From NCBI GenBank assembly GCA_964581165.1, contig CAZOMM010000023.1, positions 1 through 28,739 on the forward strand: 28,739 bases of DNA, read 5' to 3'. Positions 6,920-15,260 of this stretch are shown here, piece by piece. Positions within the stretch are counted from its first letter, which is position 1, and every line of letters starts with the position of its first letter. A program made the translations under genes and the position numbers. The notes under the pieces are model-generated. The model ran no database searches. It saw nothing but the letters and a program-made list of their open reading frames with translations, and was not told where the DNA came from. This DNA is from CAZPAN01 sp964581165. Its GTDB lineage: Bacteria > Actinomycetota > Coriobacteriia > Coriobacteriales > CADBOM01.

Positions 6920-9370
6920 ATGCAGGCCACCGAAGGGCTAACAAAAATGAATGTGTCGACCAAGGCTTCTTTGTTGGCTGGTGCTGATTTTTGGAAAACA
7001 AAAGCCATCCCAGAATTAGGTATAGATTCAATCATGCTTACCGACGGGCCCCATGGCCTTCGCAAGCAAGCTGGTGTTTCGGATCACCTAGGTCTTAACG
7101 ACAGCGTTCCTGCCACCTGTTTTCCTGCTGAGTGCCTTTCTGCCTGCTCCTTTGATCCAGATTTGATGCGCCAGGTTGGGCAAGCAATTGGCGAAGAGTG
7201 TGTAGAGCAAGAGGTTTCTGTGCTCTTGGGTCCGGGGGTCAATATCAAGCGAAATCCCCTCTGCGGAAGAAACTTTGAGTACTTTAGCGAGGATCCTCTT
7301 TTGGCTGGCAAGATGGGCGCAGCCATGGTAGATGGAGTTCAATCCACAGGAGTTGGAACGTCGGTAAAGCATTTTGCAGCCAACAGCCAAGAAAAGGCTC
7401 GCATGATCTCGGATTCTCTAGTAGACGACCGCGCCCTAAACGAAATCTATCTAAGGCCATTCGAAATCGTAGTTCGCGAGGCACAGCCTGCAACTGTTAT
7501 GACTGCTTACAACAAACTCAACGGAACTTACTGCTCCCAAAACTCATTTTTAATGGAGAAAAAACTCAGGGAAGAATGGGCTTTTAAGGGAGCTTGCATC
7601 ACCGACTGGGGAGCCTTGGACGACAGCATAGCTGCAGTACAGGCCGGACTTGACCTTGTAATGCCAGGACCTAGGCCAGATCATGTTGAGCTAATAAGCG
7701 AGGCTATAAAAGATGCTTCTTTAGACATACAGAAGCTCGATGATGCTACAAACAGAATGCTTGCCTTGATTGAGCGCTACAAAGCCGATCCCAGCAATAA
7801 GGCAGAGTCAAATACACAGCAACATTTAGAAATAGCTCGCAAGATGGCTGAAGCCTCGGCGGTGCTTTTGGATAACGACGGAATTTTGCCTATATCGGCT
7901 GAGAACAAAATTGCTGTAATTGGGGAATTTGCCAGAACGCCTAGATATCAGGGTGCCGGCTCGTCCAAGATAAACCCCATTGAACTAGACTGTGCCTTAG
8001 ATGCCTTGAAGTATCACGGATTAGATCTAACTTTTGCCCCTGGTTATACATTGGATAATGGCAAGACCAACACAGCTTTGCTAAAAGAGGCTGAACAAGC
8101 AGCTGCTTCTAGCGATATTGCAGTGGTCTTTGTGGGGCTGCCAGATAGTTACGAATCTGAGGGCTTTGATCGCGCAGGAATGGAAATGCCCGAGGGACAT
8201 CTAAGGCTTTTAGAGACAGTTTGTTTGGCAAATCCTCGAACTGTGGTTGTTTTATACGGCGGAGCTCCAATCGAGCTTCCGTGGATTTCCAAAACTCGAG
8301 CAAAGGGAAAATGGGGTCTTGCCGATGCCCCAATTCCTGCTGCTGTTTTGGCTATGTACCTACCAGGATGCCAAGGTGGAAAGGCGCTAAGCAATCTGCT
8401 GCTTGGAAATGTTTCGCCTTCTGGCAAGTTGGCCGAAACCTGGCCGCTAAGTCTTGCCGACACAGCACTTGATGGGATATTCCCCGATCCTGCTAGGCAA
8501 ATCAGATATCGAGAAAGCATCTATGTTGGATATCGATACTATGACTCAGCAAATGTAGAGCCTGCTTATCCCTTTGGACACGGGCTTTCCTACACAAAGT
8601 TCGATTATTCAGATTTGCAGATTCATGAATCTGAGGACAGCTTTAATGTTTCTGTGCAAATCTCTAACACAGGCAAGATAGATGCAGCAGAGACAGTGCA
8701 AGTTTATGTTCATGCAATAAATCCTGCCGTTTTTATGCCCGAACAGCAGCTCGTGGGCTTTAAGAAAGTATTTGTAGCTGCTGGTCAGCATCGTCAGGTG
8801 GATATTCATCTAGATAAGATGGCTTTTTCTTACTGGGATAGTGAGTCAAATAGCTTTGTAGCAGAAGCTGGAGATTACGAGATCAGAGTGTCTGCATCTA
8901 GTAGAGATATTAAGTTGAGACAAAACATATCACTTGTTGTAGGGCAGACACCATTCGAAATCGTGGAGCCCAAAAGCATCTCTGAAAAAGAGAAACAAAG
9001 ACTCAAGGCCTACTATGAGCCTAGTTTGAGTGCCTTTAGTGATGAAAGCTTTGATGCTCTTTACGGCAGAGCTTTACCAGAAGAACCAGAAGAAGCTAAG
9101 TCGCATCTCTGTTCAAGAAATACCCCAATTGGAGATCTCCGCAAAAGCAGAATAGGCAGATTGATCATCAAAATCATGCAAAACCAAGCCAAGCGGACAA
9201 CAACTTCTCCCGAAGATGATGTATCTAGGATGATGGAAGCAATGTTCGAAGACATGCCTTTGCGTGGTATAACGATGGGCGGTGTCTCAATGTCTAAGGT
9301 CGATGGGATCGTAGACATCATGAATGGAAAAGTTTTAAGCGGGATACAAAATCTACTATCTAGGTCCTAG
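6920..9370 (+). CDS. Glycoside hydrolase family 3 beta-glucosidase, cytoplasmic
   Basis: An 816-aa GH3 enzyme that releases non-reducing beta-D-glucosyl (or related) residues with retention. The TIM-barrel domain has the substrate-binding LTDGPHGLR and KHF (Lys150-His151) motifs and the likely nucleophile Asp229 in ITDWGAL. The alpha/beta sandwich domain follows, with SYESEGFDR as the probable acid/base region. An FnIII-like domain (around VSVQISNTG, about residue 575) and a helical tail typical of BglB-like enzymes complete it. No signal peptide, so it acts inside the cell. GAGAGGGG sits just before ATG 6920, and the glucokinase gene is 13 nt upstream, so I infer one operon. No sugar transporter gene is adjacent. 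The true substrate may be a plant glycoside rather than cellobiose. Its stop shares CTAG with the stop of the convergent activase gene. Confidence 0.92.
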   Translation: MQATEGLTKMNVSTKASLLAGADFWKTKAIPELGIDSIMLTDGPHGLRKQAGVSDHLGLNDSVPATCFPAECLSACSFDPDLMRQVGQAIGEECVEQEVSVLLGPGVNIKRNPLCGRNFEYFSEDPLLAGKMGAAMVDGVQSTGVGTSVKHFAANSQEKARMISDSLVDDRALNEIYLRPFEIVVREAQPATVMTAYNKLNGTYCSQNSFLMEKKLREEWAFKGACITDWGALDDSIAAVQAGLDLVMPGPRPDHVELISEAIKDASLDIQKLDDATNRMLALIERYKADPSNKAESNTQQHLEIARKMAEASAVLLDNDGILPISAENKIAVIGEFARTPRYQGAGSSKINPIELDCALDALKYHGLDLTFAPGYTLDNGKTNTALLKEAEQAAASSDIAVVFVGLPDSYESEGFDRAGMEMPEGHLRLLETVCLANPRTVVVLYGGAPIELPWISKTRAKGKWGLADAPIPAAVLAMYLPGCQGGKALSNLLLGNVSPSGKLAETWPLSLADTALDGIFPDPARQIRYRESIYVGYRYYDSANVEPAYPFGHGLSYTKFDYSDLQIHESEDSFNVSVQISNTGKIDAAETVQVYVHAINPAVFMPEQQLVGFKKVFVAAGQHRQVDIHLDKMAFSYWDSESNSFVAEAGDYEIRVSASSRDIKLRQNISLVVGQTPFEIVEPKSISEKEKQRLKAYYEPSLSAFSDESFDALYGRALPEEPEEAKSHLCSRNTPIGDLRKSRIGRLIIKIMQNQAKRTTTSPEDDVSRMMEAMFEDMPLRGITMGGVSMSKVDGIVDIMNGKVLSGIQNLLSRS

Positions 9371-10350
9371 TCAAAAGTCACATCAAAGTCGATGATCACA
9401 GTACTATTAGCCTCAGCCCTAACTCCATATTCACGCATGATGTCCCTAACTTCGATGAGATTGCTTTCCCATTCCTGTCTAGGAAGCATCGCGTAGTCCT
9501 CGCCCAAAGGATAAAGCTGACCCAAGGAGTGATATTTTTCGACACCCATCTTCTTATAGGGAAGCAGTTGCACTTGATAGACTCTGTTATGCATATCCTC
9601 GGCAATAAATTTGGCAGAAGCTCGAATATTTTCCTCGTCGTTATTGATTCCCGGGATAACAGGGATGCGCAAAACCATTGGTAGTCTGTTATCAGCAGCT
9701 CGTATTAGGTTTTCTAAGATTCTCTCGTTTCCAGCACCCGTCCACTCTTTATGACGTTCAGAATCCATGAACTTTAGATCTACCAAAAATAGGTCTGTTA
9801 AAGGAATAAGTTTTTGAATGATTGAGTAATCACAGTGCATCGTGGTCTCAACACAGGTGTTGACATTTTCTTTGCGGCAGGCTTCCAAAATCGCTATGCA
9901 AAACTCCGACTGTACAGTAACCTCGCCACCATTAAGAGTAATGCCACCGCCATTTTGCTCGTAGTAGGCACGATCCTTTAAGACCTCTTCCATGACATCA
10001 TCTACGGTCATGAGCTTTCCCCAAGCCTTGATCGCATGTGTAAAGCAGGCCTTGGTGCAAGACATACATCTGATGCACTCCATATTGCTGCCTACAATGA
10101 TGCCATCCTCATTAAACTCCAGGGGCTTGCCTTCTTTGGGGCAGGCTTTTACGCAAAATCCACACTTATCTAAAGTGATGCACTTATTTGGAAAAATGCC
10201 AAGCTCAGGCTTTGGATCTAAGCCTTCAGGATTAGAGCACCATTTGCAGCGCAGCGGACAGCCCTTTAAAAAAACTTCTGTTCTAATTCCGGGGCCATCA
10301 TGAACCGTCAGATGCTGAACGTTAAAAACTATTCCCGAGGTTTCAGACAT
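9367..10350 (-). CDS. Glycyl radical enzyme activase 1 (radical SAM)
   Basis: Radical SAM enzyme of 327 aa that would abstract hydrogen from the conserved glycine of GRE1, using S-adenosylmethionine and a reduced 4Fe-4S cluster. The CxxxCxxC motif is Cys31, Cys35 and Cys38 (GCPLRCKWCSNPEG). Two ferredoxin-like cysteine groups follow, CITLDKCGFCVKACP and CIRCMSCTKAC, so three clusters are expected, as in activases of dehydratase- and decarboxylase-type GREs but not PflA. The GGG/ELNGGEVT-like SAM-binding stretch is also present. I start at ATG 10350 (MSETSGIVFN) because GGAGAG lies just upstream. It is downstream of GRE1 on the same strand, with an assembly gap between them. The stop overlaps the convergent GH3 stop by 4 bp. 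Confidence 0.93.
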   Translation of the reverse strand: MSETSGIVFNVQHLTVHDGPGIRTEVFLKGCPLRCKWCSNPEGLDPKPELGIFPNKCITLDKCGFCVKACPKEGKPLEFNEDGIIVGSNMECIRCMSCTKACFTHAIKAWGKLMTVDDVMEEVLKDRAYYEQNGGGITLNGGEVTVQSEFCIAILEACRKENVNTCVETTMHCDYSIIQKLIPLTDLFLVDLKFMDSERHKEWTGAGNERILENLIRAADNRLPMVLRIPVIPGINNDEENIRASAKFIAEDMHNRVYQVQLLPYKKMGVEKYHSLGQLYPLGEDYAMLPRQEWESNLIEVRDIMREYGVRAEANSTVIIDFDVTFD

Positions 10351-10379
10351 TAATCTCTCCAAAAAAGATGCCCTAAACA

Positions 10380-10479
10380 NNNNNNNNNNNNNNNNNNNNN
10401 NNNNNNNNNNNNNNNNNNNNNNNNNNNNNNNNNNNNNNNNNNNNNNNNNNNNNNNNNNNNNNNNNNNNNNNNNNNNNNN
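10380..10479. other. Assembly gap of 100 N
   Basis: Exactly 100 undetermined bases. The length looks like a default scaffold spacer, so the real distance is unknown. It hides the last roughly 8-10 codons and stop of GRE1 and the spacer before activase 1. The equivalent spacer of the other pair (17772-18122) is a tandem array, which suggests a similar array caused the break. Confidence 0.95.
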
Positions 10480-12956
10480 ATAAGATCACTCTGCAACTCA
10501 GGCGAAAGCTCGGTGAAATAGGCAGAGTAGCCAGCGACACGAACCATGAGATCTCGATAGTCGTTTGGCTTTTTCTGTGCCTTCTCGAGGATCTCCTTGC
10601 TGGTAACGTTGAACTGACTCTGAAGGCCTCCGCGCTCAAAGTAGGCTTTGAACAGGTTCATAAAGTTATCTAGCCCAACCTCACCGCTAAGTGTATCTGG
10701 CGTGAACTTCCAGTTGAGGATTACGCCATTAGCAATGCGAGACTGATCGAGTTTAGAGAGCGAACCAGCAATTGCCAGCGGGCCGTTAACGTCGTGCGAA
10801 ACTCCACCTGGATGCGCAGGTCCGAGGCAATCAGATACAGGCTCGCCGGCGACGCGTCCATCGGGAGTTGCATCGCACATCATACCTGCAGGCACATTGA
10901 TCGACACCGAGTAAACACCAGGACGGAATTCACCACCACGAGCATTGGGACGATGCTCAATATGCTTGCAGTATGTAGAGATAACGAACTTGGCAATCTC
11001 GTCGGCATAATCATCGTCGTTGCCATAGTGATGCACATGATCGCTGTTAACTAGGGCCTTTAGGGCATCGTAACCCTCCCAGTTCTTCTTTAGAGCATCC
11101 ATTAACTCTTCTGCAGTGATCCTCTTCTCTTCAAAGATCAGCTGCTTAATGGTGCACATAGAATCGGTTACAGTTCCCAGGCCAACGCACTGCGGACCAG
11201 TAAAGTTAAAGCGAGCGCCACCGGCACTAATATCGATTCCCTTATCAATGCAGTCGTTAACAACCAACGACAAATAAGGAAGCGGATGCACTTTTTGATG
11301 ACCCTTATCCATTGCATTGATGCAAGAAACCATGCGGTCACACCAATACTTCATCTGGATATCAAAAGCTTCCTGAACCTCTTCGAAGCTCTTCATGTCG
11401 GTAAGATAACCAGTGGGTGCGCCAAACTGCACTCCAGGGTTCTCAAATTCCTCACCATTGTTGATGGCAAGCAAAAAGACCTTGGAGCAGTTGTAATAAT
11501 CGGCATCGTGCCAACCATAGGTGTAGCCAGGAACCTCGGGCTCAACACAACCAATGCCAACCCAGTCGCGAGCCTGCTCCTTTGGAACACCATAGGCAAG
11601 CATCGACTCGTAGTACTTATCGTCGTTGTAGATCTTAGGCTCACCAGTACCGATACGACAAACGTTGAAGGTCTTGATCCAAAACTCCTGTGGATTCTTG
11701 GAGGAGAGCTTAACACCCATCCAGGGGTTTGTAATACGAGTATGCGCATGAGCATCTAGCACCATGTAAGACAGATCGTTAACGATGTCATCGCCATTCT
11801 CGTCTACTCCACCAACATTAAGAGCAGTTCCGCCCCAGCCGATTCCAGAAGCAATAACGGTGTTGAAGTAATCACGCCACTTACGAAGCTCGTCCATCTT
11901 TAGGAAGGAACATTCAATAAGTTCCTGAGCAAACTCGCGGGTGACCCTGCCGGCCTTAATGTCATTTTCGTATAGCGGGCCAAGAATCTTATCAAAGCGG
12001 CCATAAGTGACCGAGTGACCGTTGGACTCGATCATGATTAGGCAGGTAGCTCCCCACCATAATTGGATGCCTTCCCAAAAAGTGCGAGGTGGATTCTCGG
12101 CAATCCACAGGCAGTTCTCGCCCATGGTCTGTAGCTCAGCCTTGCGAGTCTCGTCATCGCACTTAGAAGCGGCCTCGATGCAAGCCTCACCATAACGACG
12201 AAAATAGAGCATTGCTGCATCCAACGAGATAAGCATGGCCTCCCAGTTATTGCGCCTATCAATCTCGTCGGCATCGCCGGGCTGAAGTTGGGCTAGCTTG
12301 GCCTCAAGATGCTCCTTTATACCCTTCCAACCCTTCTCCATCAAGGAGTAGTAGTCGATAGAAACATGACCAATACCTGCAGTAGCATACAGGTCGTTAA
12401 AATAGATTTTGCCAGAACCCTTGGCGGCCTCGGCAGGCATAGTAGCCATAATGTAGTCGTATACCGACTCTCCATCCCATTTTGGAACTAGCTCACACAA
12501 ATCGTCGCGCTGCTCCTGAGTAATGTAGTACTTGTCGTTGTTGCGCTGATCAAAGTCTACGGCCTCACCCTTTTCGATCGCACGGATCTCATCAACGATA
12601 AACTTGGCCGAAAACTCAGGGTAGAAAGGAGCAGAAAAAGCGGGTGCAGCAATGTTTCCGCAGATGATCTCATCTGGCCCAATCTCGATATCCATCTTGC
12701 TGATGACATCATGATAGGCCTGGGCCACACGCTTGATCTGCGGAAGAGCCTTAGTCTTAGCATACGACTCTGTGATAACTTCGGCGCGCTGCAGATCGAT
12801 TGTGCTCTTGGCGTTCTTGCTACGCTTGAGCATGCGATTGATTCTAGGAAATGGCGAGATATCCTCGTCTAATCCAGAGACTCCAACGCCCCAACACTTA
12901 TCAAATGGCTCTATGGCCTCGGGGCGCATCGACTCGTCAACTCTATCTGAAATCAT
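10480..12956 (-). CDS. Glycyl radical enzyme 1 (diol-dehydratase-like), 3' end lost in gap
   Basis: PFL-like glycyl radical enzyme; 825 residues visible. The thiyl cysteine is Cys470 with Glu472 (GCVEP), then Asp484 in GWHD, and the radical glycine is Gly809 in VRVAGYSAYF. NGHSVTYGRFD and GIGHVSIDY also match positions that form the substrate pocket of B12-independent glycerol dehydratase (His164, His281-Ser282, Glu435, Asp447 there, from memory). PFL (two adjacent cysteines) is excluded, and the hydroxyproline dehydratase pattern GCVET is not seen. The start is ATG 12956 (MISDRVDES), with AAGGGGGT upstream; the open frame runs further up only through a 21-nt repeat. The MFS gene lies upstream and activase 1 downstream, so MFS-GRE1-activase is a likely operon. 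Substrate unknown; diols, isethionate-like sulfonates or arylacetates remain possible. Confidence 0.9.
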
Positions 12957-12968
12957 ACTTACCCCCTT

Positions 12969-13010
12969 GCATGTCTTCTTATGTGTCTTGTATGTCTTCT
13001 TTTGTGTCTT
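12969..13010 (-). repeat. 21-nt tandem repeat in the GRE1 leader
   Basis: Two 21-nt units (12969-12989 and 12990-13010) differ at two positions. On the coding strand each begins AAGACACA and contains AAGAAGACAT. A third unit starts as AAG and becomes the GRE1 ribosome binding site AAGGGGGT. The 21-nt period keeps a frame open, giving a false N-terminal extension rich in Lys and Thr. Confidence 0.8.
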
Positions 13011-13017
13011 TGCTGTT

Positions 13018-13085
13018 ATCGACAAATTATTTGGAGGCTTTTTGCCTCATATATCGACAAATTATTTGGATGCCTTTTGCCTCAT
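13018..13085 (-). repeat. Tandem duplication of the MFS gene 3' end
   Basis: A 33-nt segment starting ATCGACAAATTATTTGG on + occurs at 13018-13050 and 13053-13085 with two mismatches, a spacing of 35. The second copy contains the last seven codons and stop of the MFS gene (MRQKASK, TAA). The first copy encodes the same seven residues and stop as an orphan fragment downstream of it. Confidence 0.85.
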
Positions 13086-14231
13086 GTTAATGATTCCAAA
13101 GATGATTGCCATGATCACGATAACAATGACTCCTGCGACCATGCCGCCCTGCTCAGCAGTAATTCCACTGCTAACCATCATTGCTCCCAAGGGGGTAACA
13201 ATGTATGGACAAATGGTCATACCAACATTTTGGCAGCAGGTTGCAATCGAGACAGCCATGCCAGAAGATTCCACATCAACTGCTCCAGCTGCACCATTGA
13301 TAATGCAGGGCATGCAAATTGAGAATGCAAGACCGCAGATGAAAGCTCCGATATAGGAGACAACCAAGTTTGGTGCAAAAGTCATGATTAGATAAGAAAC
13401 TGCCAAGACGACACCACCAACGGTGAGAGTCATACGACCAAATATCTTTTGGATATTGCCAAACAAAAAGCCCATTAGAAAACCACCGAAGGCAAAGAAG
13501 GCCAGTGAGTAACCGGCCTCGGCGGGTCCACCAAAGTTCATTTGGGTGATGATTGTCGAAGCAAAGTTGGAATAGGTCTGACCTGCAACCATAAAAATCA
13601 AGAAGGCGATGGCCCAAACCCACATCATGCCAGTTGCGCGGAACTTGGGCTTCTCGCCACCAGTAGCGGCTACAGGTTTACGATTGGGTACACAGGTGAT
13701 GCATGCGACCAGAGAAACGAGTGCCATCAGATGTACCAAAAAAGCCACATTCCAAGCAATTGCACCTAGGTAACCAGAGACGATCGAGAAGATAATTGCA
13801 CCAAGCATCTGAAATGAATTCATTGTGCCAAGAACCTTGGCACGCTCATTTTCTTCGGGAAAGTTCTCGGCAACAAGTGCACTGCACAGAGTTTGCACTA
13901 GTCCAATTCCAACTCCAAAAACAAAGCGCATCGCAATGATGCCTCCCAGTGCATCCATAAAATATGGAACACATCCACCAACGAGCCAGCACAAGATTCC
14001 GATAATCATCAAAATCTTCTTGGAAACGTATCTCATCAACCAGCCGCTAATAAGAGTGATTGGAATAACTACTAAACAGGGTATGGAAACAATCCAAGTA
14101 ACTGCCTCTGTGGTGGTAAGATCCAACGCTGTTGCAATATTGGCAATGTTTGACGACACCGCAATCGCACCCATCATCAGAATGGCGCATAGATAAATAC
14201 CGATCTTAGTTTTGGTTTTATTGGCTGCCAT
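13062..14231 (-). CDS. MFS transporter, likely carrier for the GRE1 substrate
   Basis: Major facilitator superfamily permease of 389 aa with about 12 hydrophobic segments, a Gly/Pro/Arg-containing loop (GWLMRYVSKKILM) matching MFS motif A after the second helix, and a charged central loop (about 185-205) between the two halves. It lacks the GPxxGG antiporter motif of the DHA exporter at 25747-27639, so it may be an importer or anion/substrate exchanger; this is inference. The start is ATG 14231, with AAGGGG 7 nt upstream; an in-frame TTG at 14237 is less likely. It is the first gene of the MFS-GRE1-activase 1 run. Its 3' end is duplicated in tandem in the spacer before GRE1. Substrate unknown, probably that of GRE1 given the linkage. 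Confidence 0.88.
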   Translation of the reverse strand: MAANKTKTKIGIYLCAILMMGAIAVSSNIANIATALDLTTTEAVTWIVSIPCLVVIPITLISGWLMRYVSKKILMIIGILCWLVGGCVPYFMDALGGIIAMRFVFGVGIGLVQTLCSALVAENFPEENERAKVLGTMNSFQMLGAIIFSIVSGYLGAIAWNVAFLVHLMALVSLVACITCVPNRKPVAATGGEKPKFRATGMMWVWAIAFLIFMVAGQTYSNFASTIITQMNFGGPAEAGYSLAFFAFGGFLMGFLFGNIQKIFGRMTLTVGGVVLAVSYLIMTFAPNLVVSYIGAFICGLAFSICMPCIINGAAGAVDVESSGMAVSIATCCQNVGMTICPYIVTPLGAMMVSSGITAEQGGMVAGVIVIVIMAIIFGIINMRQKASK

Positions 14232-14284
14232 GTTCAATCCCCTTCCGAAGCAACACGTTTGACTTCTCTGACGCAGGTACTAAT

Positions 14285-14296
14285 GACTCACCCGAG
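14285..14296 (+). promoter_or_regulatory. GACTCACCCGAG, copy 1 of a 12-nt repeat, candidate operator
   Basis: Lies 54 nt upstream of the MFS start. An identical 12-mer is at 14845-14856. The core CTC-ACCC-GAG is a small inverted repeat. A role as a regulator binding site is inferred only from its repetition in the region between the operons. Confidence 0.3.
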
Positions 14297-14308
14297 AGCC
14301 AACACCTT

Positions 14309-14554
14309 GTGTGTACTCTAAAAAATTGCTTAGTGGTGCTTCAAGGGGAAAATTCACAAAGCCTAAAAATTCATTTGTGTGATTTGTGGGCCTTCGAAAG
14401 CTCACGTGACTTTGATGCAGCTACAGACAAAACAATCACTGGGCAAAATCACAAATACATTAGTGAATTTGGCAAGCAAATAGGCTTGAAAGCACAAGAT
14501 ATGCTTTCAGATTTCAAATTAGCTGGGATCACTACAGATTATCTAGTGCAGTAA
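14309..14554 (+). CDS. Doubtful small ORF, 81 aa
   Basis: GTG-initiated 81-codon frame without a visible ribosome binding site. The predicted protein is polar, begins with a Cys-containing segment and ends with a helical stretch (EFGKQIGLKAQDMLSDF). I recognise no family. It lies in AT-rich DNA between two divergent operons, with one copy of the 12-nt repeat 13 nt before it. It could be a gene remnant or chance. Confidence 0.2.
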   Translation: MCTLKNCLVVLQGENSQSLKIHLCDLWAFESSRDFDAATDKTITGQNHKYISEFGKQIGLKAQDMLSDFKLAGITTDYLVQ

Positions 14555-14844
14555 ATATCATGGATTTACTAGGCTTAAATGCTGAACCCAAAGGCTTTTT
14601 TGCTGTTTTTTCATTGCTTTTTTCGCAAGAACTACGTAGTGCAAAAAACTGTGTATGTAGAGCAGGTTTTTAAAAGGGACATTAAAATCTCTTTCAGTCA
14701 ATCAAATTTGAAAGGCTTTTAATAAATGAAACAAATGGCAAGATCAACTTTCTTGCAATTCACCCTTGAACATCAAAGCCCAAGCCGTTCACAATAGGCT
14801 GGTGGGTATAGATGCCTAGCTACAGGTATCCAAATTCCCAACAA

Positions 14845-14856
14845 GACTCACCCGAG
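14845..14856 (+). promoter_or_regulatory. GACTCACCCGAG, copy 2 of a 12-nt repeat, candidate operator
   Basis: Identical to 14285-14296 and in the same orientation. It lies about 400 nt upstream of the GRE2 start and just before the 12-nt tandem array. Here the inverted core extends to ACTC-ACCC-GAGT. Confidence 0.3.
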
Positions 14857-14894
14857 TAGGCTTAGTCAATCCGAAACGACGTAGCGGCATTGTT

Positions 14895-15071
14895 TGTGTA
14901 GAAAGCGCTGTTGAGAGCGTGTAGAAAGCGCTGTTGAGAGCGCTGTTGGAAGCACCGTTGGAACATTATTGAAATTCTTGTCGAAACCTTATCGGAAGCG
15001 TTATCAAAAACCTTGTTGAAAGTGATGTCGAAAGTGGCATCGAAAACCTTGTCGAAAACCTACATTCAAAT
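14895..15071 (+). repeat. 12-nt tandem array, about 15 units, in the GRE2 upstream region
   Basis: Consecutive units of 12 nt (a few of 11), for example GCTGTTGAGAGC, GCTGTTGGAAGC, CTTATCGGAAGC, CTTGTTGAAAGT, GATGTCGAAAGT, GGCATCGAAAAC and CTTGTCGAAAAC. Near the start a 23-nt segment is repeated perfectly at 14896 and 14919. Units drift gradually along the array, as expected from repeated local duplication. Confidence 0.85.
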
Positions 15072-15111
15072 CAAGCGAGGACAGATTGTAAGCACAGACG
15101 AATAAGCATAT

Positions 15112-15251
15112 GGCAGCAAGCACGTGAGCAAGCACATGGCAGCAAAAACATGATGGCAGACATGTGACGGCAGGTGCGCAGCAGCAAGTACATGACAGCG
15201 AGTGCGCAGCAGCAAGTACATGACAGCAAGTGCGCAGCAGCAAGAAAGGAG
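15112..15251 (+). repeat. 14-nt tandem array, ten units, ending in the GRE2 ribosome binding site
   Basis: Ten 14-nt units run from 15112 to 15251. Late units alternate CAGCAAGTACATGA with CAGCAAGTGCGCAG, giving a 28-nt superrepeat. The tenth unit (15238-15251) is CAGCAAGAAAGGAG, so the ribosome binding site AAGGAG of GRE2 is the end of the last unit. Upstream ATGs and an open frame in this stretch are repeat by-products. Confidence 0.88.
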
Positions 15252-15260
15252 AGTCAACTT

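Larger units (their letters stand above)
14232..15260. other. 1-kb divergent region between the two GRE operons
   Basis: It holds the promoters of the MFS-GRE1 and GRE2 operons. The MFS-proximal half is AT-rich and unique. It includes a doubtful small ORF (14309-14554), T-runs at about 14595-14623, and a perfect palindrome ACTACGTAGT (14631-14640) flanked by T6/A6 tracts. The 12-mer GACTCACCCGAG occurs at 14285-14296 and 14845-14856. The GRE2-proximal half consists of two tandem arrays (14895-15071 and 15112-15251). No consensus promoter could be fixed by eye. Confidence 0.6.

Noticed and set aside
10350..10479. Apparent continuation of GRE1 through the N run to 10350
   Set aside because: The frame stays open only because N is not read as stop. 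The radical glycine is already 17 residues before the gap, and the protein should end about 8-10 residues into it.
11286..11759. 157-aa open frame on + within GRE1
   Set aside because: Antisense to the catalytic region of GRE1, no ribosome binding site or family features.
12733..13356. 207-aa open frame on + across GRE1, its leader and the MFS gene end
   Set aside because: It spans two genes of the opposite strand and translates the repeats; no recognisable domain.
14845..14890. Riboswitch around GACTCACCCGAG
   Set aside because: No match by eye to cobalamin, SAM, glycine, ZTP, fluoride or guanidine aptamer cores.
15112..15251. CRISPR array (28-nt period), also considered for 17911-18095
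   Set aside because: Units are directly adjacent with no unique spacers, units drift, and there are no cas genes.
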